A stretch of 16,845 nucleotides of DNA from Thalassiosira profunda (lineage: Eukaryota; Bacillariophyta; Thalassiosirophyceae; Thalassiosirales; Thalassiosiraceae). Below, one piece after another: positions 1-7,827 of the stretch. Position numbers and translations under genes: made by a program. The stretch covers positions 1 through 16,845 of the forward strand of contig JALLAP010001737.1 of the NCBI GenBank assembly GCA_036939355.1. The letters are read 5' to 3'. Within the stretch, counting starts at the first letter, position 1, and each line of letters begins with the position of its first letter. The notes under the pieces were generated by a model. The model was not told the origin of the DNA. It ran no database searches and saw only the letters and a program-made list of their open reading frames with translations.

Positions 1-1068
1 CTTTGCAATTTCCGTGATGGTGGTCACGTCCCGAGAGAGAATAATTCGCTTCGTCGGTGAGTATCTTTGTCGCCGAACCTCGAAGTGCAATAGAGTATGC
101 TCATTTCTCACAACCGCTTGCCACGTTTCATAGGATTCACAAACTGGAGCGCCACCAAGTCTCCACACGACGTGTTCCGGCTTCTAGAGCAAATCTTCTG
201 GGAATTCAACGAGCTAGCGGCCCGTCACCAGGTATTCAAGCTCGGCACTATCGGTACGTGTTGTTTGCTCGCAGTGACTGCACGAAGCTGTGCTTCAATG
301 GATGCTCACGTTGATTCCTCTTCAGGCGACTGCTACATTGCCGTGACAGGCATACCGGACCCCGTGGAAGACCACGCCACAGTACTCACGCTCTTTGCGT
401 TCGAGGCCCGCGAGAGGGTCCGGGAGGTGTGCGCCCGCCTCGACAGGGAAGGGCTCGACACGTCCCGGCTGGACATGAGATTCGGCATCCACTCCGGGGC
501 TACTACTGCCGGGATCCTGCGCGGAACGAAGAGCCGCTTCGAGCTTTTTGGAGATACCATCAACACGGCCAGCCGGATGGAGAGCACGGGACTGGGGGGC
601 AAGATCCAGGTATCGGAGGAGACGGCCGCGCTCATTCGACAAGACGGCAAGGCGCGGTGGCTCGTGAGGCGCGAGGCGTTGGTCACTGCCAAGGGGAAGG
701 GGGATTTGCAAACGTATTGGGCCGAGCCGCAACGGGCGAGCGTGCGATTCTCGGAGAAGATCAGCCGGTACTTCATGGACGGCAGCCTGCGAGAGTCGAG
801 CAATGACAATGTCAACCACGCCCTGGACGAGCTGGAGGACACGCTGCGGACGTCGAACAGGGAAGGGGACGAACTTGATCTTGAGGGTGGCCTGGCCGTT
901 GGCAACGGGGCCAACGTTGCACAGGCTGTCCAGGTATCAGAGAAAGAAACGGACAATGGCGCCCGGGGCAGTCCATTATCAGAGAGTAGCTCAATACTGG
1001 AGGCAGTGGACGAAGGTGCAGCAGTCGAAATGGCGAAGAAGGCAACGCCATCAGATGAGAATGTATGA
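1..1068 (+). CDS. Class III adenylate/guanylate cyclase catalytic domain, 5' partial
   Basis: The product would make cAMP or cGMP from ATP or GTP. Clear exons are 134-253 and 326-1068, joined in phase 1 across a 72-bp intron (254-325, GTACGT...TTCAG). The joined protein reads GFTNWSA, FKLGTIGDCYIAVTG, FGIHSGATTAG, FELFGDTINTASRMES and KGKGDLQTYW, the normal order of a class III catalytic domain. The metal-binding Asp of IGDCY and the Asn/Arg pair of NTASRMES are present. The usual purine-selecting positions are odd: Gly stands where K-x-E or K-x-K is expected before TIGD, and Glu precedes LFGD where guanylate cyclases have Cys. A consensus donor (GTGAGT at 57) pairs in phase with the acceptor at 132-133, but the 1-56 exon then lacks the D-x-x-G-F-T aspartate. 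After the cyclase comes about 115 residues of low-complexity acidic tail ending in TGA at 1066-1068. The N-terminal part of the protein lies outside the window. The family call is firm; the substrate is not. Confidence 0.9.
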
Positions 1069-1546
1069 AGATGAGGGCTATCACGACGAATGTTGCAAAT
1101 AGACAAATGTACATAGCTTCTGTCGACTCTATCAGTGTACCCAGCGAGAACTGGAGACAGATGAGTCCTCACCGGAGAGAGGAACACAACTCTTCTTTTG
1201 GTGGCAACGAAGGTAGGGGAGCAAGTGGATGCAAGGCGGCCACACATGCCAACATTATCTGCCAAGCACTCAAGAACAGCAGGGAAAGTGCTGAACAAAG
1301 CATCGGTTACAATAGAAATATCTGTTACAATCCTAGACCACAAAGCATGCACACGTCTGTAACACAATCCTGAAGCCTTCCAATCAAGAAGGAAGGCGGT
1401 CGAGCCGCCGCACACGTCTGTAACAATCGTCGAACAAGAAGGGCCACATCTCCCGACAAACATCAGGAAGCAAACAGCCGAGAGTGGTCGCTCGCCTCTG
1501 CGGTTTTTGGCTGCTTGGTTCTCACACTCTCCTTTGTAATCCCCTA
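1069..1546. other. Intergenic region with a short direct repeat and hairpin
   Basis: No convincing gene lies here; it separates the stop of the cyclase gene from the stop of the convergent dioxygenase-like gene. It holds a 16-bp exact direct repeat (1349-1364 and 1410-1425) and, between the copies, a perfect 7-bp stem hairpin (1375-1381 with 1391-1397, loop of nine bases). Base composition is more AT-rich than the flanking genes. It probably contains the 3' UTRs of both genes. Confidence 0.5.
1349..1425. repeat. Pair of 16-bp direct repeats flanking a hairpin
   Basis: GCACACGTCTGTAACA occurs at 1349-1364 and again at 1410-1425, a 61-bp spacing. Between them GCCTTCC (1375-1381) and GGAAGGC (1391-1397) can form a stem with a nine-base loop. 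Related fragments with the core TTACAATC occur just upstream near 1307 and 1325. Function is unknown. Confidence 0.6.
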
Positions 1547-2287
1547 TTAATCATCGCTGCTGTCCTCGGAGGACGACTCGCTGGAGGAACTACACTCATC
1601 CAGGCTTACTGACTCCTGACAAGGATTAACGTCGTCTCCAGTCCATACGCAGCAAAATGCTGGATTTCCTGTATTAGTCCCTTCGCATGCAGCTTTGTCA
1701 ATGGCAGTGCAGCTCGAGAGAGCACCCGCGAGATCCCTGGACGTGATGGGCCCGAGGAGGCGAACCTCGGTACCACTCGGGACGACAGTGTTGTGGACCA
1801 CCTGGTTTCCCTTGAAGGTCACCAGCGTCCCCGCCTCGATTGGGACCTTGTCCTCGCCGATCTGGAAGTACGCGCCCTCGTTGTCGTTGAGGCAGACGAA
1901 CATGACGTCCTCGTCGTCGGCAAACTTGCCGTCACCTCCGACTTTGGAGTCCCTGTGGGGGACGGTGTCGCCCGTGATGAGGGTGGACCGGAGGTTCGTC
2001 GTCTCGTGAACCTCGCGGTTGTCGTCGATGGACTTGAGGATCCTCTTGAGGTCTTTGGGCTCGACGGCCGCCTCGCCGTACTTGCGGTTCGTCCCGTCCA
2101 AGCCGGTCTTGCGGAGGAAGCGGAAGGTGCCGACGTGGCCGTGCAGCTTGGCGATGGACTCGGCGGAAAGGACGCCGGGCACGACGCGGGCGTGCTCATA
2201 GTCGCTCGCGTCGGCCGCAGAGCCGGAGACGGCGGCCGCGGAGGAGAGGGAGGAGGCCGCGAGGGCGAGGACGGAGAGGAGCTTCAT
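1547..2287 (-). CDS. Secreted 2-oxoglutarate/Fe(II) dioxygenase-like protein
   Basis: A 246-residue protein. The start at 2287 is chosen because it opens a classical signal peptide (MKLLSVLALAASSLSSAAA, residues 1-19); the open frame upstream of it has no such logic. The core resembles the prolyl-4-hydroxylase branch of 2OG/Fe(II) oxygenases: His111-x-Asp113 in VPHRDS, the strand MFVCLNDNEGAYFQIGEDK, the turn IEAGTLVTFKG, distal His165 in QVVHNTVV, and Arg176 in EVRLLGP about eleven residues later, where the 2-oxoglutarate-binding Arg is expected. The C-terminus has six Cys (residues 193-232, including FCCVW), probably disulfide-bonded, then a run of Ser, Glu and Asp to the end. The catalytic assignment follows from motif spacing and is an inference; a secreted substrate such as wall or matrix protein is possible. 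No introns are needed. The gene converges on the cyclase gene and diverges from the Cys-rich frame at 2651. Confidence 0.75.
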   Translation of the reverse strand: MKLLSVLALAASSLSSAAAVSGSAADASDYEHARVVPGVLSAESIAKLHGHVGTFRFLRKTGLDGTNRKYGEAAVEPKDLKRILKSIDDNREVHETTNLRSTLITGDTVPHRDSKVGGDGKFADDEDVMFVCLNDNEGAYFQIGEDKVPIEAGTLVTFKGNQVVHNTVVPSGTEVRLLGPITSRDLAGALSSCTAIDKAACEGTNTGNPAFCCVWTGDDVNPCQESVSLDECSSSSESSSEDSSDD

Positions 2288-2650
2288 GGCGGACGAGGGG
2301 GTGCGGCGAGGCGTCGTCGATTTGCAACTTGTGAGGCGAGCCGAGGTGCAATCCTGAGGCGTATTGAAGAGAGAAGTAGCCGACAACGAGAAGTGAGTTC
2401 CATGAGCATGATAGCCGCATCGAGCAAGGATCCGTCCATTGTCGTCACCAACCTTGAGATTATGAGCGGGCCGCGAGGTCGAGGGGTGCACATCATGAGA
2501 AGCGGCTTCGATCGTCGCGCGCGGCACGTGCTTTCAACTTCAACTTGCATCCTGCATGCAGCTTTGCAAAGTAACGCGACAGCTGCTGCGTAGGTACATA
2601 CACGTCTTGCTTCCATCTGCTGATAAGTAGAAGGATTTAAGTACTTTTCT
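2288..2650. promoter_or_regulatory. Divergent intergenic region with the shared upstream module
   Basis: This region separates the minus-strand dioxygenase-like gene from the plus-strand Cys-rich frame, so it may act as a bidirectional promoter. It contains copy A of a module found again at 9752-9840. A CACGTG G-box-like palindrome lies at 2525-2530 and a TGCATGCA palindrome at 2553-2560. A pyrimidine-rich tract ending in TTTGCAG at 2656 looks like a splice acceptor for the plus-strand gene. Confidence 0.45.
2452..2572 (-). repeat. Dispersed upstream module, copy A
   Basis: Read on the plus strand it contains CACATCATGAGAAGCG, then CTTTCAACTTCAACTT, then GCATCCTGCATGCAGCTTTG, all repeated in the same order and orientation at 9752-9840. 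It lies roughly 165-285 bp upstream of the ATG of the secreted dioxygenase-like gene. It may be a promoter element or a relic of a small repeat; the flanks differ from copy B by small indels only. Confidence 0.75.
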
Positions 2651-3130
2651 TTGCAGATAAAGCTCCTTTGTAGTTTATTAGGCTGGACTTTTGGCGGGAG
2701 GATTTGGGGTGGACGCGTGTCGAGTGTCAAGGAGCGAGTGGCAAGCAAGAGAAAGAACGGAGGCTCGCCCCGCCCGGCGAGAGGCCGCCGCGTGTCGATT
2801 TGGCCGCGAGAAGAACAAAACCAGAAAGAACCCTGCGACCTAAGCGGTTGCACGGAGGGGTGCTCGTGCATGGGCGGGGGCTGCAAAATGCCCGATTGCG
2901 TCGAAGACTGCGGCTGCATGGGAGGTGAGCCTCGTCGTATCACTTGCTCTCATATTTTGTTACTATTGTTGTGCGATCACGTTCGAACTAAACCATCTTG
3001 TTTGGTAGGAGGGTGCGACATGTCTTCCTGCAAGGAGGACTGCCACTGCATGGGTGGAGGTTTCGAGATGCCCAGTTGCGTTGATGACTGCAACTGCTTG
3101 GGCGGAGGCTGCATTACCTCGTTCCTTTGA
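2651..3130 (+). CDS. Cysteine-rich protein of four 16-residue repeats, start unresolved
   Basis: I do not recognise a named family. After splicing, the frame ends in four tandem units with consensus G-C-x-M-x-x-C-x-x-D-C-x-C-M-G-G, spaced C-x4-C-x3-C-x-C, then GCITSFL and TGA. An 84-bp intron (2925-3008, GTGAGC...TGGTAG) splits the last Gly codon of unit 2; joining the exons restores the repeat exactly, which is strong support for the splice. The repeats hold 15 Cys plus one after them, a density seen in metal-binding or disulfide-knotted proteins. The frame has no ATG upstream of the repeats; it opens at a TTG at 2651, and the sequence just before 2657 looks like a splice acceptor (TTTTCTTTGCAG). 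An upstream exon is therefore likely; ATG at 2556 with donor GTAACG at 2571 would fit the phase but the donor is poor. It may instead be a gene fragment. Confidence 0.6.
   Translation: MQIKLLCSLLGWTFGGRIWGGRVSSVKERVASKRKNGGSPRPARGRRVSIWPREEQNQKEPCDLSGCTEGCSCMGGGCKMPDCVEDCGCMGGEPRRITCSHILLLLLCDHVRTKPSCLVGGCDMSSCKEDCHCMGGGFEMPSCVDDCNCLGGGCITSFL
2831..3106 (+). repeat. Tandem 48-bp coding repeats, four units
   Basis: Units at 2831-2878, 2879-2924 plus 3009-3010 (interrupted by the intron), 3011-3058 and 3059-3106. Each encodes 16 residues. Unit 4 has Phe in place of its first Cys; unit 1 begins Pro-Cys. Divergence among units shows the array is old enough to have drifted but the Cys spacing has been kept. 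Confidence 0.85.
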
Positions 3131-3355
3131 GACGGTTCCTCTATTAAGGCGGACAGTGCTGGATAGGCGCAGCGCACGGTGATGTGGCCGTCTGATCTTG
3201 ATGACCCGCGCAGCGAGGGGACTGCATAAAGATAGTATTCCTTTACGAGTTATCTCTAGAGTTTTGTCGAACAAGCAGCCCAAGGAAGACTGATCTTTTG
3301 TTCCTATTTTGGTCAGTGGACAGCAGTGACACAATTAACCAATTGGCCAGTCCCT

Positions 3356-3778
3356 CTAAGGAGGAGTGGGGCAGCCGAAAAGGCCGGTGGTGAACTGAGT
3401 CTCGTACTCTTCCCAGTTGTTACAAGTGTAGGCTTCCTCAGCCCCAGCAAGGCATGTGGCGGTGCCGCTTTCGCCGTCGAACAGAATTGGGAATTCGGAG
3501 TGCTTGTTCTGCCCCTTGTCCGGACTCTTGGTCGATCCGGCTCCTTTCTCGGCAAATTTGTCTGCCTCGTTCTTGCAGGTGATAGTGCAGACGCCGTTTG
3601 CCTTGATGTGCCAGAAGGCGAAGCAACCTTCACTATTGCCCTGTTGGCAGGGCCCGTCAGTATCGTTGGGTTTGTAGCAATCAATGGCCGCAGCAGCGAG
3701 CTGGCGCTGGCGCTGGCGGAGGAGGCCGGCTTCGGCGGAAGCGGCGAGGGCGGCGGCGATGGCGATGGAGAGCTTCAT
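3356..3778 (-). CDS. Small secreted eight-cysteine protein, unknown function
   Basis: A 140-residue protein that I do not recognise. The ATG at 3778 is chosen because it opens a signal peptide (MKLSIAIAAALAASAEA, cleavage probably after residue 17) followed by a basic-Gln stretch RQRQRQ that may be a propeptide end. The mature part has eight Cys (34, 44, 52, 64, 68, 109, 119, 136), enough for four disulfides, with aromatic-rich segments CFAFWH and CNNWEEYE. It ends FGCPTPP and TAG at 3356-3358. There is no intron. The open frame extends about 59 codons upstream but that part is low-complexity and lacks a leader. The gene shares signal-peptide style and, after removal of the adjacent transposon, an upstream module with the gene at 1547-2287. 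Confidence 0.75.
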   Translation of the reverse strand: MKLSIAIAAALAASAEAGLLRQRQRQLAAAAIDCYKPNDTDGPCQQGNSEGCFAFWHIKANGVCTITCKNEADKFAEKGAGSTKSPDKGQNKHSEFPILFDGESGTATCLAGAEEAYTCNNWEEYETQFTTGLFGCPTPP

Positions 3779-3975
3779 GGTGGCGAGGGCTGCGGGCGCG
3801 GGAGAGGAAGGGACAGGAAGGCGGCTGTTGCGCGGTGATGCGAGAGATTGATGTGCGAGGCGTTCGTGAAATTTATGAGCAGGAGAGTGAATCCATTGAG
3901 GCGACGGCGATGCAGGCGAAGTCGGTCGTCGGCGCCGCCCAAAAGGGCAATTCATTTTGAGGGACGCTTTCGGGG
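3779..3975 (-). promoter_or_regulatory. Proximal promoter of the eight-Cys gene, cut by the element
   Basis: About 197 bp lie between the ATG and the left tip of the mobile element. The minus strand carries TCATAAATTT at 3869-3878, a TATA-like stretch; the same ten bases occur upstream of the DOMON gene that starts at 12180. The distal part of the promoter appears to have been moved beyond 9741. Confidence 0.4.
3963..3971. repeat. Candidate left target-site duplication
   Basis: GACGCTTTC lies directly before a run of seven G. The right flank of the element starts GACGAGCTT at 9742-9750. The two are not identical: allowing a 2-base gap, GACG and CTT match. It is supported by position rather than by identity. 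Confidence 0.3.
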
Positions 3976-4003
3976 GGGAAAGCGCAACTTTTTGTCGCGA
4001 ACA
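3976..4003 (+). repeat. Left terminal inverted repeat
   Basis: Begins in a run of seven G (3972-3978), so the exact first base is uncertain by up to four. The first 15 bases match the right end perfectly, and the next block (TCGCGA against CCGCGA) matches with a 1-base gap. Confidence 0.7.
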
Positions 4004-4236
4004 AAAAGCTGACGGCAGAAATCGAGGCGAAAAAATATTTTTTCCTCCGAGGCGCGAGCAAGCTCTACCACGCAGCTGCCGCGTAAATTAGACCTCGAAG
4101 ATCGCGACGGAGGCGATGGCCCCGCAGCTCGGCGCGGACCCCCCATCCCAATCGAAGGCTGGTAGCCTCCCCAGAACGTCCAAACCTACCGCCTAGTGGC
4201 CGGTCCGGTCGTCGGGCGTGCTGTGCCGGCCGCGCT

Positions 4237-7200
4237 ATGGCCTCCAAGCGACCGCGCCTCGACAGCGGCTCGAGCGCTGACGCTCCACGACGCGTCACCC
4301 GAGGCGCCGACCGCGCGTCCATCAACGATGGCGCCACGTGCTCCAAATGCTCCCAGCCCATCCCCTACCTCTCGGAGTGCGTCATGCTGCAGCCGTGCGG
4401 CTGTAAAATGTGCCTGAGGTGCCTCGTGACCGCCCATGCCGAGCGGGGCACATCGCTCCTCTCGTGCTGCTGTGGATCCGCGGTGTCGTCGCACAAGTTC
4501 CTCCAGGCGGAGCGTGTCCCGGATGGGGAGGTGGAGTGCAACTCGCAGGGCAGCGTCCTCTCCGACAAGGAGCTTCGGTTGCAGCATCCGGTCAGATACA
4601 TGCACAAAAAGGAGTGGGCCGCCTTCCAGCAGAGCGAGGGGGAGGGCACCGTGTTCGTGCTGCATTTGGCGTGGATTGAGAAGACGGCGGGGCAGTTGGG
4701 GGGAGAAGGAGCCGGGCGGCTCAAGGGGGGCGTCAATTTCATAACCAAGACGTTCCGCCTCGAGGGCACGCGGCCCGCGTCGGAGGGCTACGCTGAACAG
4801 ATGGGCGAGTTCTTTGGGACGGCGAGCCCGTTTGTCGTCCTGCCGAGTGCGACGCCGCGGGGGGAGATCCCAACCTTGATGCCCCGCGAGTTCTTCAACC
4901 ATGCGGTGGACAAGTACACGCCGCTGCTGGCCGCCCTCTTCGGCCTCGCCACGGGGAAGAAGGAGCGGGACCTGGCAAAGATCACGGGGAAGGGGCAGCA
5001 GGACCATCAGTCCCAATACCTCGCCGCCGCGGCCGCTCGCGACATCCTTCTCCGGTGCACGAGCCGATACCCGCTCCACTTCCAGCGCATGCTCGGGGAG
5101 CAGTTGGAAATGCAGCAGTGCACCAGCCTCTTCCACGATCTGCTGTCGGCCTTCCGCATTGGCTACAGCCGGGATACCTCCGACAAGGCCCAGTGTGAGG
5201 CCGTGGTGAAGAGTCTGATGGCGGGCGTGAAGATCCAGTCCGAGGAGATGGCCCTGCTCAACGGGGACAACTTCGGCCTCATCCGGAAGGGCAGGCACGC
5301 GTCCTACCTGCAGTGGATCATGTTCCAGGACATCCTGTTGAAGCGGCAGCGCCTGAAGGAGCTCGGGATCTACTCGGAGAGCGTGGACGAGCGGCTGTCC
5401 CGGAAGCCGGCCCACGATTGGATGGAATTGGTGAAGCAGGACACACTGCTAGAGATCGATCTCGCGCAGGAGGTGGTGGCACCGCGGGATGAAGACTTTG
5501 AGGCGCTTACTCGCTCGGTGATGGAGACGACCGAATATGCAATCCACTTGGACCTCACCGGCGCTATCAAAGTCGGCGCCCAGGTCCTGCGGTCGGGATA
5601 CATCATCAGCCACGAGACGAGGGAACAGCTCGAATCCGGCGCGCTCCTTGCGCCAGTGGACGAGGTGGTGGAGGAGGACGAGGCCGGCCCATCAACCAGC
5701 GCCCCCGGCAGCGAGAGCGACGGCGCCGTGGAGGTCGTCCAGCGCCAGATCCCGCGCAACTTCACGCCCAGCGGCGACGATGCGGACGTGAACGATGGTG
5801 TGGGATCGGCCACGAACTATCCCGCCGGGCTCGACCACGGGACACGCCCAGTCGGTGGTATCCCAGCGGCGTCCGGCGACGAAGATGAACGGCCAAAGCG
5901 ATCATCGGACTTCTACGGGCGGAACAACGCCACCCTCAACGCAGTGAAGGCCGATTTGGCCAAGAAGGCCAGCATTTGCATGATTGCACAATACTCTCTG
6001 AGCGTCCGAAAGAAATTCCTGCAGAAATGGTAGGACGAGCAGAAGGCCGCAGGGAACGCCCCGGCGGCGGATATTGACGTCCAGGAGCTGCCGGCGTCGT
6101 ACCTCCTCGCGTGTTTCCTCTGCGACGGGCAGCCGGCTGCTCAGATGGCGCAGATTGTCGCCGCCGACAACAGGAGGTTCTATCGGGGCATTCCGACGGA
6201 GCTGCCCGACCTGTTCCCGGATAGCCCGCCTAACGATAGCAACGATGAATTTGAGCAATGGTTCAATGCAATCAATGCCAGGGCGGGTCTGCTGGGAAAG
6301 GCAAAGGGCAATGGCAACAGCTCAATGTTTGGCGGAAAGTTTTGGGTATTCCCCGGCGGCTTCCATGCCTGCATGAAACTGCACAACTGCTGCGGGATCA
6401 TGTTCGGCAACTTTGTGGAGGTCTTCTTCGCTGCGTGGAGGGACACTCCGAACAAAGTGAAGTTTGCCGTCTTCCCGAAGGATCCGCGGCAGACGGATCA
6501 AGAGCTGCCACAGCTCATCATGGTTCACTATCGGTCCGCCTTCATCTACCTCTGGGAGTCTCGCAACAACGATCCCAACAAGATCCCAACTGCGTCAGAG
6601 GTTCACGAGTACATGTTGAAGAGGGCAGTTGATTCGCCCTTTCGCCAGGCAGTTTTGCTTCAACTGCGCTACGCTGAGATAACCAAGCTCATGCGAATGT
6701 CAGCGAGGGTTGGGAAGCGAGGTTCCGTCAAGCTCTTTCTCACTGCGGTGAGATTTGCAAATGTCCTGTGGTCCACAACGCACGCAGTTGACTACTGCCG
6801 ACTCGCTGGGGACCTTCTCATGTTCCACAAGTGCGCGTCTCCCGCCATGAAGAGATTGTACGAGGGCGAGATCTTCACGAGACTGTCCGCCTTTGGCAAG
6901 TCCATGTTCGCGGACGAGAACATGGAAAAGTCAATCAAGCATTATCGGGACCCCATCGGCAAGGTGGAGCGCCAGGGCTCTACCGACAAGCGGATCGAAG
7001 CGGCGACGGCATCCATCCCCGGCAAGCCGACGCAGGCCCAAGTCAAGCAGGAGCTACGGACTGGCTCGGGGCAGACGGCCCAGTCTGGCAAGTCGCGGGC
7101 CCACGAGTGGCTGCAGGAGAACTCGCCCTTGATCCAGGGGCACATCCTCATCCACCAGAAGATCAAGCTGTGGCACCCGACGGACCAGCCAATCATCGGA

Positions 7201-7815
7201 GATTACGGCAAGGCCAAACCAAAGTATGCCGAGGCGGACAGCTACCAGCTGCCCGGAAAAGAGTCTCTCAATCCCGACGTACCGTTGTGCTTTGAGATCG
7301 GGAAGAAGAGAGTGTTGGCCTACTTCAGGGAAAACTACATCAAAGATCCGTTCAAGGTGGAACGCTCCGAGAAAACGGTGCCTCTCTCAAAGATCCTCGC
7401 CACCGTCGCCGACCAAAAGCAGGAGAAGGCACGGATTCTTCACCGCGCCACATCCACCACATACGACGAGTTGGACAAGGCAATGAACAAGGAAGAGGCG
7501 GGCGAGGAGCTGCAGGCCGTGATGGAAAAGCTGCTCTTGGCATCCCCGGTGCCGCCGGAGTTTGTCGATGTTGCAAAGCTGACCAAGAAGGATCGGATCA
7601 AAAAGCTTGCTCAGATGCGGGCCATGTACTTTGATGTGGACGAAGGGGCAAGGAATCGGCATCATGCGGAGGCAATGAAGAGGTTTGAGCAGATGTATCC
7701 CTCCGTTTCCACGCGAGAGAGCGTAGCAAACTTGCTGGCCACTCCCATCTACGCTCTCAGTGAAGCAGTGTACAAACTTCCGCGGTACACAACAAACAAT
7801 ACAAAGCCTAACTAA
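4237..7815 (+). CDS. Element-encoded large protein with RING-like finger, interrupted by TAG
   Basis: One reading frame of 1193 codons runs from ATG 4237 to TAA 7813-7815 and is broken only by TAG at 6031-6033 (codon 599). Sequence on both sides is coding in the same frame (KKFLQKW, stop, DEQKAAG). Residues 35-79 form a RING-like finger: Cys35/38, Cys54/56, Cys59/62, His67 and Cys77/79, with Cys replacing the usual His of C-x-H. The remainder has no named match I am sure of. Candidate conserved motifs are LLNGDNFG (Asp344), PGGFHACMKLHNCCG (from about codon 706) and FADENMEKSIKHY (Glu894). They recall, from memory only, eukaryotic DUF6589-type proteins that have a D-N motif, an F-H motif and an E-N motif in this order; such proteins often sit in mobile DNA. 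A Ser/Pro/Asp-rich linker covers roughly residues 480-580. A transposase role is inferred from position inside the inverted repeats. Confidence 0.7.
6031..6033 (+). other. In-frame amber codon
   Basis: TAG between Trp and Asp codons, with the same frame open for 598 codons before and 593 after. A single base change from a sense codon such as AAG, CAG, GAG or TGG explains it. No intron with GT-AG borders can remove it while keeping the frame: the only nearby candidate is 13 bases and creates TGA. Confidence 0.9.
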
Positions 7816-7827
7816 TTGATTTCATCA

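Noticed and set aside
333..1463. 376-codon open frame on the minus strand
   Set aside because: It is antisense to the well-supported cyclase exons.
3956..3990. Hairpin CGCTTT / AAAGCG at the left tip as a rolling-circle terminator
   Set aside because: The hairpin involves only six bases around a G run, the right tip has no equivalent, and no Rep/helicase gene is present.
4186..5415. 409-codon open frame on the minus strand
   Set aside because: It is antisense to the RING-type gene and shows only Arg/Leu/Pro-rich sequence.
6031..6033. Pyrrolysine or codon reassignment at TAG
   Set aside because: Other genes in the window end at TAG, such as the eight-Cys gene, and nothing suggests a nonstandard code.
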